A DNA stretch of 64,000 nt from Acidobacteriota bacterium (GTDB taxonomy: Bacteria > Acidobacteriota > Terriglobia > Bryobacterales > Bryobacteraceae): assembly GCA_018268715.1 (NCBI GenBank), contig JAFDVZ010000015.1:62001-126000 (forward strand), in the 5' to 3' direction. Shown here piece by piece: positions 26,077 through 35,388 of the stretch. The notes under the pieces are model-generated. The model made no database searches and was not told the DNA's origin. It saw only the letters and a list, made by a program, of their open reading frames with translations. Positions within the stretch are counted from its first letter, which is position 1. Every line of letters starts with the position of its first letter. Made by a program: the position numbers and the translations under genes.

Positions 26077-26379
26077 TCAGCCTGCCTCCTGCCGGCGAAT
26101 CCACGGCGTGAGCACCGTGTAGACCGGGGCCGCGGTCGGGCGCGGCTTGCGGCGGCGGATCAGACGACGGTCGACCAGATGCGTCAGCGCCATCTGCACC
26201 GATCGCTTCGAGATTCCGGTCAGCTCCGCCAGCACGGCGTGACTCATCACCACGGTCTCGCGGCCCGCGCCATGCGTGTGCCGGTACAACTGGAGGTACA
26301 CCAGGAACGCCGAGGATGAGCGGCTGTGCGCCACCAGATCGCGCATCAGGGTGTCCACGATGTAGGGATCGACTTTCAT
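26077..26379 (-). CDS. Small winged-helix transcriptional regulator
   Basis: 100 residues, single domain. The segment VVMSHAVLAELTGISKRSVQMALTHLVDRRLIRRRK is a clear helix-turn-helix and wing: helix LAELTGIS, turn, recognition helix SVQMALTHLVD, then the wing with RRRKPRP. Similar to short MarR/replication-initiator-like wHTH regulators. The ATG at 26379 is 2 nt from an inverted repeat (26381-26403), which suggests autoregulation. The glyoxalase gene is divergent on the other side of that repeat. Confidence 0.75.
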   Translation of the reverse strand: MKVDPYIVDTLMRDLVAHSRSSSAFLVYLQLYRHTHGAGRETVVMSHAVLAELTGISKRSVQMALTHLVDRRLIRRRKPRPTAAPVYTVLTPWIRRQEAG

Positions 26380-26380
26380 C

Positions 26381-26403
26381 GCTATAGCGAATAATTCTAT
26401 AGC
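26381..26403. promoter_or_regulatory. Palindromic operator candidate (GCTATAG-N9-CTATAGC)
   Basis: Perfect 7-bp inverted arms GCTATAG (26381-26387) and CTATAGC (26397-26403) around a 9-bp AT-rich spacer. It sits immediately upstream of the wHTH gene start and upstream of the divergent glyoxalase gene. The AT-rich character is unusual in this genome and overlaps plausible -10 sequences (TAGAAT, minus strand). It is the natural candidate binding site for the adjacent small regulator. Confidence 0.5.
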
Positions 26404-26471
26404 ATGGGTTGCCCCGATTCGCCGCGCGGCTCGTTGATCCGGACCCGTCGGCGTGGCAAGCTTGGGCCAGT

Positions 26472-26837
26472 ATGATCAAGCGAATCAAGTTCCTCGGCAT
26501 CCCCGTGAAGGATCAGGACCGGGCCCTGCGCTTCTACACCGAGAAGCTCGGGTTCCGTATCCTCACCGATCAGCAGTTCTCCGAAAAACAGCGCTGGATC
26601 GAGCTGTCGATACCGGGCGCGGAGACGGGCGTCAGCCTGTTCACCCCCGACGGCCACGAGGATCGCGTGGGGACGTTCGTCAACACGTCCTGGGAGGTGG
26701 ACAACATGGACAAGACCTACCAGGAACTGACGGCCAAGGGCGTCGAGTTCGCCGGCCCGCCGCAGAAGCAGCCCTGGGGGACCTTCGCCATCCTGAAGGA
26801 CTCCGAAGGCAACCAGATCGTGCTGTCGGCCCGCTGA
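26472..26837 (+). CDS. Glyoxalase/VOC-superfamily protein
   Basis: 121 residues from ATG 26472. The vicinal-oxygen-chelate fold is shown by the paired beta-alpha-beta-beta-beta modules: IKFLGIPVKDQDRALRFYTEKLGF at the start and FAGPPQKQPWGTFAILKDSEGNQIVL at the end. Metal-binding or dioxygenase/glyoxalase activity is typical; the substrate is unknown. It is transcribed away from the winged-helix gene and shares its operator region. Confidence 0.8.
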   Translation: MIKRIKFLGIPVKDQDRALRFYTEKLGFRILTDQQFSEKQRWIELSIPGAETGVSLFTPDGHEDRVGTFVNTSWEVDNMDKTYQELTAKGVEFAGPPQKQPWGTFAILKDSEGNQIVLSAR

Positions 26838-26843
26838 TTCCGC

Positions 26844-28265
26844 TCAGCCGAAGCTCAAGCCCGGGCCGTTCAGCGACGCGCAGTGGACATAGCCGTCCTT
26901 CACTTCGAACACGCCGGGATGGCGCTTCTCCCAGCCCTTGTTGGCGGCCGGCACATACTGCCGCGCGTTCGCCTCGATGGCCGCCACACCCGGCACATGC
27001 GCCGCCAGGCCCACGGATTCGATGAGCGAGGCGCCCGGGCAGGTCAGGTCCTGCACGCACAGGAACAGTTTGCGCTTCTGGGCGAGCGCGGCGATCAACA
27101 TGGATTGGCTGACGCCCTTGCAGGCTTTCATGGCCGCGCCCGAATAGCCGAGCTTTTGGGCCATCAACAGCGCCTCGGGACCGGTTAGCGATTCATCGAT
27201 CACCACCGGCTTGCGGCTGGCGGCCTTGTGCATGTCGAAGTCCGGGTGCGCCGCCAGGTCGCGCGCCGTGGGCTGCTCGATGTACTGGATCAACGCGAAC
27301 GCGCCCGGCGCCGTCTCGTCGATCTTGCGGATAAACTCGAGCACATACTCGACGTCGTGGCACTTCTCGTTGAAGTCGAGCGAATAGCGCCAGTCCTTGA
27401 CGCCCAGCTCGCGTTGCGTCTCCATCGACGCCCGATGAACGGCCGCCACCCGCCGCACGTCCCAATTCATGTCGTTGCCCGCGAGTTTGATCTTGATGCG
27501 GCGCAGGCCGTTATAGCGGATCCATTCGGGCAGCGTCTCTGGCAGGCCGTCGTTCAGCCGTTTCGAGACGTCGGACGCCGTGATCGGGTCGAGCGCTCCC
27601 ACCAGGTGGTACAGCGGCAACTTCTCCACCGCGGCGGCGTGCAGGTAGCGCGTCAGCCGTTCGCCCTTGAACTCCGGGCCGAGGAAGGCGCCCAGGTCCC
27701 GCGACAGATGCTCCGGCCCCACCAATTGGTACGCGTTGCGCCCGTGCAGCTTGCCGTAGGCGTCGTGCAGCGCGCAATCGAAAGGACTCGCCACCACCAG
27801 GGAGCACAACATGGGGATCGGCTCCGGCAGGCCCTGGGAGAGTTCCGCGGCCGCCTTCAGGCAAGCCGGCTCCAGCGCCATCGTCAGGTCGATGGGATGG
27901 CCGAATTCGCCATTTCCCCGATAGAGACCGCCGATGCGCGCGGCCAGAGCCTTCATCGCGGCCAGCGTCTCATCGTAGCCCATGGACCGCGCCGGCCATG
28001 ACCACACGTTACCCATCGGCATGGAGCCGAAGCCCCGCGCGTGCTTGCCGTCGCGCCCTTCCACTTCGCAGGTGACGTTCAACAGTGTGACGCGATCAAG
28101 CGCCCGTCCGCCGAACTTGATCGGCGCGCGGTAAAGGAAATCTTCATAGGCGATGTCGATCGAACGGATGCGGACGTCGTTCGGGTTGCGGGCCGACAGG
28201 GGCAGCGCCGCGATCGCGCCAGCCGTCAGGAATCGCCTGCGGGAGAGGGTGGAACAAGACCTCAT
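26844..28265 (-). CDS. Tat-exported enolase-superfamily enzyme (mandelate racemase/muconate lactonizing type)
   Basis: 473 residues from ATG 28265 with a Tat-like signal (SRRRFLTAGAIAALPL). The capping domain is followed by the TIM-barrel with RRIKIKLAG (catalytic lysine region), YSLDFNEK, IQYIEQPTA and VVIDESLTG, giving the conserved Lys and Asp-Glu-Asp metal ligands of the superfamily. The C-terminal VQDLTCPGASL part is also typical. It may be a racemase, cycloisomerase or sugar-acid dehydratase. The gene is divergent from the lipoprotein-like TPR gene at 28354. Confidence 0.8.
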   Translation of the reverse strand: MRSCSTLSRRRFLTAGAIAALPLSARNPNDVRIRSIDIAYEDFLYRAPIKFGGRALDRVTLLNVTCEVEGRDGKHARGFGSMPMGNVWSWPARSMGYDETLAAMKALAARIGGLYRGNGEFGHPIDLTMALEPACLKAAAELSQGLPEPIPMLCSLVVASPFDCALHDAYGKLHGRNAYQLVGPEHLSRDLGAFLGPEFKGERLTRYLHAAAVEKLPLYHLVGALDPITASDVSKRLNDGLPETLPEWIRYNGLRRIKIKLAGNDMNWDVRRVAAVHRASMETQRELGVKDWRYSLDFNEKCHDVEYVLEFIRKIDETAPGAFALIQYIEQPTARDLAAHPDFDMHKAASRKPVVIDESLTGPEALLMAQKLGYSGAAMKACKGVSQSMLIAALAQKRKLFLCVQDLTCPGASLIESVGLAAHVPGVAAIEANARQYVPAANKGWEKRHPGVFEVKDGYVHCASLNGPGLSFG

Positions 28266-28327
28266 GCGTCTAACAGCATACGCCGAACCGGAGGCGCGAA
28301 TCGGTGGGAGAGATTCGGGGCGAGCTG

Positions 28328-28340
28328 GGTACTTAGTACC
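28328..28340. promoter_or_regulatory. Inverted repeat GGTACT-T-AGTACC between divergent genes
   Basis: A 13-bp sequence with perfect 6-bp arms and a 1-bp centre lies between the enolase-superfamily gene (start 28265) and the TPR-like gene (start 28354). A half-site GGTACT recurs at 28356, inside the first codons of the TPR-like gene. GGTACTTAG also appears at 59371, before the ftsL-like gene. This is a possible repressor or activator operator. Confidence 0.35.
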
Positions 28341-28353
28341 ATAGGTGGTAAGC

Positions 28354-29376
28354 GTGGTACTAAGGGGTAAACTCGGGATTTGGCTCACCAGCCTGGCGGC
28401 GCTCTCGGCCTGCGTCTTCGCGGCTCAGCCGGCGCCCACTCCGCCTCCGAATTCGCCGGAAAGCCTGTTGATCGACCGCATTCAGGCCATTTCGGACCCC
28501 GCCGAGCGTATCCCCCTGCTGGTGGAATTCACCGAACGATTCGCACAAAGTCCCTCGGCGCACTGGGCTTGGGAGAATCTCCAGTCGGCGTATCTGGACC
28601 GGTCCGATTTCACCCAATTGCTCGACACCGGCCAACGGATGATGGAGTTGTACCCCGCCGATGTGGACGCGGCGGCCAATTGCCTCCGGGCCGCCCGGGA
28701 GCTGAAACTGGCGGAACTCATCCGGCAGTACGCGGTGGAAACGTGGCGTCGCGCGGCGGTGATCGCGGCGACTCGGGCGCCGGAAGCGGAATACGCCCGC
28801 CAGGTGCAATCGAACGCCGAATTCGCGTTGGCGACCCTGGCGCGGGACCCCGATCCGCAGACCAGCGAATCCGCCCGGCGATCGTTGGCGCGTTTGAATC
28901 CGGCCTATGAGCGGCAGCCCGACGAAGGCGGAGCCGATCGCGTGGCGGAGCCGCTCAACCTCGAAACGCAGCTCAAGGAAGCCGAAAAGGACCTGTGGGC
29001 CGGGCGCAACCTGGAGGGCGTGCTCGCCGAGTCGCAGCGCGCCGCGGAACGGCTGGGAAGCGATCCGGCCGCGGACCAGTATCGCGCGGCGGCCCGCTGG
29101 CTGGCCGGCGTCGCCGCAAGCTATCTGGGCCGGTACGCGCTCGCCGACTACCAACTGCGTCAGGCGTTGCCCTACCTGCGCAACACGCCCGAGGCGCTCG
29201 AAACCGCGCTCTATCACCTGGGATTCGCCAACTACTGGCTGGCCGAGATGGGCGAGCGCGAGCGCATCTTCGACGCCCTGAAGTTCAACCGCCAATGCGC
29301 CGCCATGAAGGGCCGCTACCGCCCGATCGCCGAACAGACCGTAGCCTCCATCCGCAGCCAATACAACATGCGGTGA
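28354..29376 (+). CDS. Secreted TPR-like protein
   Basis: About 340 residues. GTG at 28354 is preceded by AGGTGG 5 nt away; an in-frame GTG at 28345 is possible. A hydrophobic signal (LGIWLTSLAALSACVFA) leads into an all-helical protein with degenerate tetratricopeptide-type repeats (for example ADYQLRQALPYLRNTPEALETALYHLGFANYWL). The C in SACVFA could mark a lipoprotein, but the lipobox is poor. No catalytic motif seen. It is followed by an SDR gene 22 bp downstream. Confidence 0.65.
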   Translation: MVLRGKLGIWLTSLAALSACVFAAQPAPTPPPNSPESLLIDRIQAISDPAERIPLLVEFTERFAQSPSAHWAWENLQSAYLDRSDFTQLLDTGQRMMELYPADVDAAANCLRAARELKLAELIRQYAVETWRRAAVIAATRAPEAEYARQVQSNAEFALATLARDPDPQTSESARRSLARLNPAYERQPDEGGADRVAEPLNLETQLKEAEKDLWAGRNLEGVLAESQRAAERLGSDPAADQYRAAARWLAGVAASYLGRYALADYQLRQALPYLRNTPEALETALYHLGFANYWLAEMGERERIFDALKFNRQCAAMKGRYRPIAEQTVASIRSQYNMR

Positions 29377-29398
29377 CGCGCCCGCGTATGCTCGTCAT

Positions 29399-30130
29399 AT
29401 GGACGAATTGCAGGGCAGGGTCGCGTTGGTGACCGGCGCGAGCCGTGGCCTCGGTAGGGCGATCGCCGTCAGCTTGGCCGGCGCGGGCGCCGCCGTGGCG
29501 TTGAACTACGTGCGCCGCGCCGACGAGGCCGCGGCGGTGGAGCGCGAGATCCGCGAGCGTGGCGGACGCTCGGTCGCGATCCAGGCCGATGTGTCGCTGG
29601 CCGCCGAGGTGGCGCGTCTCGTGGGAGCGACCCAGGCCGCGCTCGGCCCCATAGACATCCTGATCAACAACGCGGGCGTCTCCCGGCCGCAGCGCATCGA
29701 AGACATCACCGAACGGGACTGGGACGAAGTGATCGCCATCAACCTGAAATCGTGCTTCCTGGCGACGCAGGCCGTCCTGCCGGGCATGCGCGAACGGCGC
29801 TGGGGCCGGATTGTGAATCTCTCGTCGGTGGCGGCGCAGGTGGGCGGCGTGGTGGGGCCGCACTACGCGGCGTCGAAGGCCGGCATGAACGGCATGACGC
29901 ACTACTACGCGCATTGGCTCGCCAAGGAAGGTATTACGGTGAACGCCATCGCGCCGGCGCTGGTGGAGACGGAGATGGTGACCTCGAACCCGAACGCCAG
30001 CCCGACCCGGATCCCCGTAGGCCGCTACGGCGCCCCGGACGAAGTGGCGGAGGTCGCCCTGATGCTTGCCCGCAACGGCTACATCACGGGACAGACCATC
30101 AACGTCAACGGCGGCTGGTACATGAGCTGA
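29399..30130 (+). CDS. SDR-family oxidoreductase, FabG-like
   Basis: 243 residues. Classical short-chain dehydrogenase: NAD(P)-binding TGASRGLGRA at residues 13-22, NNAGVS near 88, catalytic Ser in LSSVAAQ and YAASK (Tyr-X-X-X-Lys) near 155, and a C-terminal GGWYMS. The sequence is close to 3-oxoacyl-ACP reductase FabG, but no fatty-acid genes are near, so a catabolic or detoxifying role is equally likely. It is convergent with the flavoenzyme gene. Confidence 0.85.
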   Translation: MDELQGRVALVTGASRGLGRAIAVSLAGAGAAVALNYVRRADEAAAVEREIRERGGRSVAIQADVSLAAEVARLVGATQAALGPIDILINNAGVSRPQRIEDITERDWDEVIAINLKSCFLATQAVLPGMRERRWGRIVNLSSVAAQVGGVVGPHYAASKAGMNGMTHYYAHWLAKEGITVNAIAPALVETEMVTSNPNASPTRIPVGRYGAPDEVAEVALMLARNGYITGQTINVNGGWYMS

Positions 30131-30136
30131 CCGCGC

Positions 30137-31168
30137 TCATCGCCGGCGCGACCAGAACACGCTCTCCGGCCAGCGCGTCTCCATGGCGTAGAAGCGCGCC
30201 TGGCGCTCGAGGAACGTGCGGTAGGCCGGCTCCGCGTCCATCTCCAGGACGCCGCCGTCGAGCGCCCGGTGGACCGCCTCGGCCGCCGCGACGCCCGACC
30301 GCAGCGCCCGCGCCACGCCGTCGCCCGAAAGCGGATCGCCCGCCCACGCCGCGTCGCCGCATGCGACCCAGCGATCCTCGTTCGAACTCGATGGTTCCAG
30401 CCGTCCGGTCTCCGCGCGAAACGCGCAAGGCGGATCGTCGGGCGGAGATCCCACCCGCGCCGACGTATGCGGCGCCAGCGCCAGCGCGTCGCGCCAGCGC
30501 TCGTAGGCGGGTGCGCGCGCCAGTTCAGGGTCGGTCATCCAAGCCGCCACCAGCCCTCCATCGGGCTGCGGCGCCGAATACCACCAGCCCGTCTCCACCG
30601 CCTCGATCAACAACTCGCCGCCCGCCGCGCGAGCCGGCAGACGGTGCGCCAGCGCGATCATGCGGTCGTTCTGGATCCAGCGTCGGCCGGGGAGAGCCGG
30701 CCCTCCGCGACCGCTCGCATCGATGAGATAGCGCGCCACGACGCCGCCCGCCGTCCAACCTGACCCGGCATCGCGAACCGGCCGCGTCCCATCGCCCGGG
30801 CTCAGCACAACGCCCGCCGCCCCAGCCACGCGCTTCAGGGCGTCGTCGAAGGCGGCGCGATCCACGTGCCAGCCCTCGCCGTAGGGATGCAACATGGTGG
30901 GCCGTTCGAACGCCTCCGCCGATCCCCAAGCCGATCGCACGGCCCGGAACGCCAGGCGCGGAACACTTGCGAATTCGGCCGCCGCGCCCAGCCTTTCGAT
31001 GAGCGGGCGAATCTCGCCCCCGAAGGTCTCGCCGATCCGCCAGCCCGCGTGCGACGGCGCCCGATTGAGCAGCGCGACGCGGCGTCCCAGGCGCGCGAGC
31101 GTAATCGCGGCGGCGCATCCGGCGGGACCCGCGCCGGCGATAAGGGCGTCGAAAGGGGAAGTCGCCAC
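30137..31168 (-). CDS. FAD-dependent oxidoreductase (tryptophan-halogenase/LodB-like)
   Basis: 343 residues from a GTG start. Dinucleotide-binding GAGPAGCAAAITLARLG is at residues 11-27, and the second FAD motif CGDAAWAGDPLSGDGVARAL is near 270. The WRIGETFGGEIRP segment resembles FAD monooxygenases related to tryptophan halogenases and to LodB, the maturation factor for LodA quinone-cofactor oxidases. No LodA partner is visible. The gene starts 3 bp after the S24-peptidase gene stop and is therefore likely co-transcribed with it. Confidence 0.72.
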   Translation of the reverse strand: MATSPFDALIAGAGPAGCAAAITLARLGRRVALLNRAPSHAGWRIGETFGGEIRPLIERLGAAAEFASVPRLAFRAVRSAWGSAEAFERPTMLHPYGEGWHVDRAAFDDALKRVAGAAGVVLSPGDGTRPVRDAGSGWTAGGVVARYLIDASGRGGPALPGRRWIQNDRMIALAHRLPARAAGGELLIEAVETGWWYSAPQPDGGLVAAWMTDPELARAPAYERWRDALALAPHTSARVGSPPDDPPCAFRAETGRLEPSSSNEDRWVACGDAAWAGDPLSGDGVARALRSGVAAAEAVHRALDGGVLEMDAEPAYRTFLERQARFYAMETRWPESVFWSRRR

Positions 31169-31171
31169 CGG

Positions 31172-31960
31172 CTAGTACAGCACGTCGATGAACTCGGCCA
31201 CCACCCGGTAGCGTTCCTGCTCGGGGTCGAGTTCCCAGGCGGTGTGTTCGGGATTCAGCGGCTCCAGGCGGATCGAGTCGTGATCCCAACTCCCATCCGC
31301 ACGTTGGCGCTTCTTGCTGACGTAGCGCTTCACCGTATAGCGGTCATTCAGTCCGCGCCCCAACTCCTCCACCAGCACCAGCTTGCCGTTGCGAGTCCCC
31401 GCGCCGAAGGGCCGGAACAGGCACACGCTGCCGTCGGGAATCAGCGGCTCCATGGAGGTCCCGACGATCCGCGCGGCGAACAGGCCGGAGGCGTTGCGCA
31501 CCGTCGCCGGCAGTTCCTCATAGCCTTCGGGCTCCACCTCGGCGTTGTCCAGGAAGCGCCCGGCGGCGACCCGCAGCGACCACAGCGGCACGTGCGTGCG
31601 CGCGCTGAAAGTGGACTGCACATGCTGGGAGTACAGGCGGTTCAACGTCTGGTCGAAGTTGCGCACCAGCACCGGTTGGCGATCGGTCACCCGCAGCGAA
31701 TTGGACAGATTCGCCTCCAGCCAGGCAAAGAAACGTTCCGCGCCCATCTCGGACGCCTTGGCGTTCAGGTCGTCCTCGAGCAGTTCGTAGACGTCCGCCT
31801 CATCGTCGGCGATCGATTCCCAATCCCGCCGCATGCGCAGGTAGACGGCGTTATTGGCGGGGTCTTCGAGCAGGACGCCGGCAGGCACGGTCCCGAGCAT
31901 GGGCAGATCGGCTTCCAGTACCGAATAGCGGCCCTCGCTGGTGGACACGACTGCGGGCAT
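31172..31960 (-). CDS. S24 (LexA-type) peptidase-domain protein without HTH
   Basis: 262 residues. The C-terminal half is an S24 peptidase: catalytic serine in IVGTSMEPLIPDGS near residue 170 and lysine in YTVKRYVSK near 210, as in LexA and phage repressors. The first 160 residues show no helix-turn-helix and match no domain I can name, so this is not a LexA. Related S24 proteins self-cleave on RecA filaments. It lies between a VWFA gene (17 bp gap) and the flavoenzyme gene (3 bp gap) on one strand, suggesting an operon. Its substrate may be itself or a neighbour. Confidence 0.7.
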   Translation of the reverse strand: MPAVVSTSEGRYSVLEADLPMLGTVPAGVLLEDPANNAVYLRMRRDWESIADDEADVYELLEDDLNAKASEMGAERFFAWLEANLSNSLRVTDRQPVLVRNFDQTLNRLYSQHVQSTFSARTHVPLWSLRVAAGRFLDNAEVEPEGYEELPATVRNASGLFAARIVGTSMEPLIPDGSVCLFRPFGAGTRNGKLVLVEELGRGLNDRYTVKRYVSKKRQRADGSWDHDSIRLEPLNPEHTAWELDPEQERYRVVAEFIDVLY

Positions 31961-31977
31961 TTTAGATCTCTTATCGG

Positions 31978-32997
31978 CTACGGCGTGGCCGGATAATAGC
32001 CCTTACGCGCACGGACTTTCACGTTGGCCAGCGCAACCTTCACTTCGATGCGCCGGAAATCGCGCGGTTTGGCGTCGGATTCCACGCTCGGAATGTAGCG
32101 GATCAGGTACTGCGTGGTCACCTCGCCGGCCACGTCGGTCACCGCCTTGAAAATGCCGGTGGCGATGGCGGCCGCGTATCCACCGGTGCCTACCTGGATC
32201 GCGTAGTTGCCCTCGTCGGAGGGCCGCGACAGGTAACCGGAGATGTCGTTGTAATTGCCCTGCAGCGGGTAGACCACGCGCCCGCCGGTCTCCTGGGCCA
32301 GCCGCTCCAGGTTCTTGTCGTTCTCGGTCGAGAAGCCGAAGCCCACCGTGCTGACGCAATAAATGGTGACCAGTTGGCGCTGCGCCAGTTCGATCACCTG
32401 CTCCATGGTGTGCTTGCTCGCGTTGTCGTGCCCGTCGGCCAGGATCACGATGACGCGGCGGGGCTCGATCGGTTCGCCCTTCACCAGGTCGCGGCGGGTA
32501 CACGCCATGTAGATGGAGTCGAACAGCGCCGCGCCGCCGCCGGGCTTCATCTTGCGGATCTTGTCGAGCAGCTTTTCGGGATCCGAAGTGGTGTTCACCA
32601 GCAACTCGGCGTCCTGCGAGAATCCAACCAGGTATCCGCTGAAGCGCTTGTCGTTGGGCAGCAGCGTCAGCACCAACTCGCTGATGGCGTCCTGATATTT
32701 GGACCAGTGCATGCGGCTGGCGTTGCTCTGGTCCACCAGGAATCCCACCACCACGGGCTGGCTGCGCTCGCGCGTGAAGAAGCGGATGGTCTGTTCCTTG
32801 CCCTCGTCGTAGATCTTGAAGTCCTTCTTCTCCAGATCGTTGACGAACTTGCCCTTCTCATCGGTCACGGTCACCGGGACGATGACCTCGTTCACCTGAA
32901 TGCGGAAGGGCTGCCCGGTCGGCGGGGGCTGATCCGCCGGAGGCTGCTGGGCGAACGCAAAGGTAGCGCACAGAGTAGTAAGGAGCAGGGACCGCAT
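31978..32997 (-). CDS. Secreted VWFA-related domain protein
   Basis: 339 residues with a signal peptide (MRSLLLTTLCATFAFAQ) and a proline-rich linker. A beta domain (VNEVIVPVTVTDEKGKF) precedes a VWFA domain with VDQSNAS in place of the usual DxSxS and VILADGHDNAS. It is the second copy of the acidobacterial VWFA family here. The altered first MIDAS motif (DQSNAS) keeps Asp and both serines. It is first in a probable operon with the S24 and FAD genes. A TATAAT-like -10 lies 18-23 nt upstream. Confidence 0.85.
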   Translation of the reverse strand: MRSLLLTTLCATFAFAQQPPADQPPPTGQPFRIQVNEVIVPVTVTDEKGKFVNDLEKKDFKIYDEGKEQTIRFFTRERSQPVVVGFLVDQSNASRMHWSKYQDAISELVLTLLPNDKRFSGYLVGFSQDAELLVNTTSDPEKLLDKIRKMKPGGGAALFDSIYMACTRRDLVKGEPIEPRRVIVILADGHDNASKHTMEQVIELAQRQLVTIYCVSTVGFGFSTENDKNLERLAQETGGRVVYPLQGNYNDISGYLSRPSDEGNYAIQVGTGGYAAAIATGIFKAVTDVAGEVTTQYLIRYIPSVESDAKPRDFRRIEVKVALANVKVRARKGYYPATP

Positions 32998-33014
32998 TCT
33001 GAAACCTGTTTTTG

Positions 33015-33020
33015 ATTATA
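33015..33020 (-). promoter_or_regulatory. -10-like TATAAT before the second VWFA gene
   Basis: A perfect TATAAT on the minus strand lies 18-23 nt before the ATG at 32997. No good -35 box is seen at the expected distance, so strength is uncertain. Confidence 0.33.
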
Positions 33021-33083
33021 CCGGAGGCTGGGGACTGGACTGGCTTTGCCGCGCGAGGATTAACACGAATGGCTCCTCCATTC

Positions 33084-33109
33084 GGGGCGGCGCCGCGCGA
33101 CGCCGCCCC
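33084..33109. terminator. GC-rich hairpin after gpmA
   Basis: GGGGCGGCG (33084-33092) pairs with CGCCGCCCC (33101-33109) around an 8-nt loop, 11 bp beyond the gpmA stop. No U-tract follows on the minus strand, so intrinsic termination is unproven. Confidence 0.4.
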
Positions 33110-33119
33110 GCCGGAGCTC

Positions 33120-33866
33120 TTACTTCTTCTTGCCCTGCGCGGCCACCGCGTCCATGGCCGCCTTCACCTTCGCCGGATCGCCGAGATAGTAGCTCTTGAT
33201 CGGCTTCAGGTTCTCATCGAGTTCATAGACAAGCGGCATGCCGGTCGGCACGTTCAACTCGACAATGGCCTCTTCCGAGACGTTGTCCAGATACTTGATC
33301 AACGCGCGCAGGCTGTTGCCATGCGCCGCGATCAGCACCTTCTTGCCGGACTTCACCGCCGGCGCGATCGTCTCATGCCACAAGGGCAGGAACCGCGCCA
33401 CGGTGTCTTTCAGGCACTCGGTGAGCGGCAGTTCTTCCTTGGTCAATGAAGCGTAGCGGGCGTCCTTGCCCGGATACCGCTCATCGTCCTCGGCGAGCGG
33501 AGGCGGCGGGATGTCATAGCTGCGGCGCCAGATCTTCACCTGCGCCTCCCCGAATTTCTCCGCCGTTTCGGACTTGTTCAGACCCTGCAGCGCGCCGTAG
33601 TGGCGCTCATTCAGGCGCCAGTCGCGAATCACCGGGATCCACATCAGGTCCATCTCGTCCAGCACGTTCCACAGGGTGCGGATGGCGCGCTTCAACACCG
33701 ACGTGTAGGCGATGTCGAACGTGAAGCCTTCCCGCTTCAGAACCTGGCCGCCTTCCTTGGCCTCTCCCAGGCCCTTCTCCGACAAATCGACGTCGGTCCA
33801 GCCGGTGAAACGGTTCTGCTTGTTCCAATCGCTTTCGCCGTGGCGAATCAAAACCAGTTTGTACAT
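33120..33866 (-). CDS. gpmA: 2,3-bisphosphoglycerate-dependent phosphoglycerate mutase
   Basis: 248 residues. The phosphohistidine motif [10 protein letters not shown] is at residues 6-15, and the second histidine motif [15 protein letters not shown] near 183. This matches GpmA, which interconverts 3- and 2-phosphoglycerate in glycolysis and gluconeogenesis. It follows eno by 12 bp on the same strand, so two consecutive glycolytic steps are co-expressed. The tail ends GKKK. A strong GC hairpin lies after its stop. Confidence 0.95.
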   Translation of the reverse strand: MYKLVLIRHGESDWNKQNRFTGWTDVDLSEKGLGEAKEGGQVLKREGFTFDIAYTSVLKRAIRTLWNVLDEMDLMWIPVIRDWRLNERHYGALQGLNKSETAEKFGEAQVKIWRRSYDIPPPPLAEDDERYPGKDARYASLTKEELPLTECLKDTVARFLPLWHETIAPAVKSGKKVLIAAHGNSLRALIKYLDNVSEEAIVELNVPTGMPLVYELDENLKPIKSYYLGDPAKVKAAMDAVAAQGKKK

Positions 33867-33878
33867 GGCGTCTCCGGG

Positions 33879-35204
<1,326 letters not shown>

Positions 35205-35207
35205 TTA

Positions 35208-35221
35208 CCGTCGAACGACGG
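35208..35221. promoter_or_regulatory. Perfect inverted repeat upstream of eno
   Basis: CCGTCG-AA-CGACGG lies 46-59 bp before the eno ATG. The arms are perfect and the spacer is 2 bp, so it suits a dimeric regulator rather than an RNA hairpin. TTGGAC lies immediately upstream on the minus strand and TAATCA just downstream, so it may sit between promoter elements. Confidence 0.3.
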
Positions 35222-35281
35222 AGTCCAAACTTTAAGAGTAACCGATCCGGTTTTGGCGCGGCGAACCAGGGGCCGGGCCGC

Positions 35282-35386
35282 TCACTGGCCTTTCTTCGGA
35301 GGCGGCGGTGGGCGAGGCGGCGGCGGGGCTGGCCGTGGCGGCGCCGGAACCTGAGTCCTTATTTCTTCACGGGTGCCTTCGGACAT
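35282..35386 (-). CDS. Tiny proline-rich ORF coupled to the two-TM gene
   Basis: A 34-residue frame begins with ATG at 35386, 2 nt after the stop of the SLATT-like gene. It encodes MSEGTREEIRTQVPAPPR followed by a polyproline tract and ends PKKGQ. No separate ribosome site is visible, so translation would depend on read-on from the upstream gene. The tight spacing and charged head suggest it is real, but length and low complexity keep confidence modest. No homologue was recognised. Confidence 0.42.
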   Translation of the reverse strand: MSEGTREEIRTQVPAPPRPAPPPPRPPPPPKKGQ

Positions 35387-35388
35387 AT

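Noticed and set aside
31172..31960. LexA identity for the S24 protein
   Set aside because: No winged helix-turn-helix in the first 160 residues and the wrong length.
33084..33109. Strong intrinsic terminator after gpmA
   Set aside because: A good stem exists but no U-tract on the minus strand; kept only as a low-confidence hairpin.
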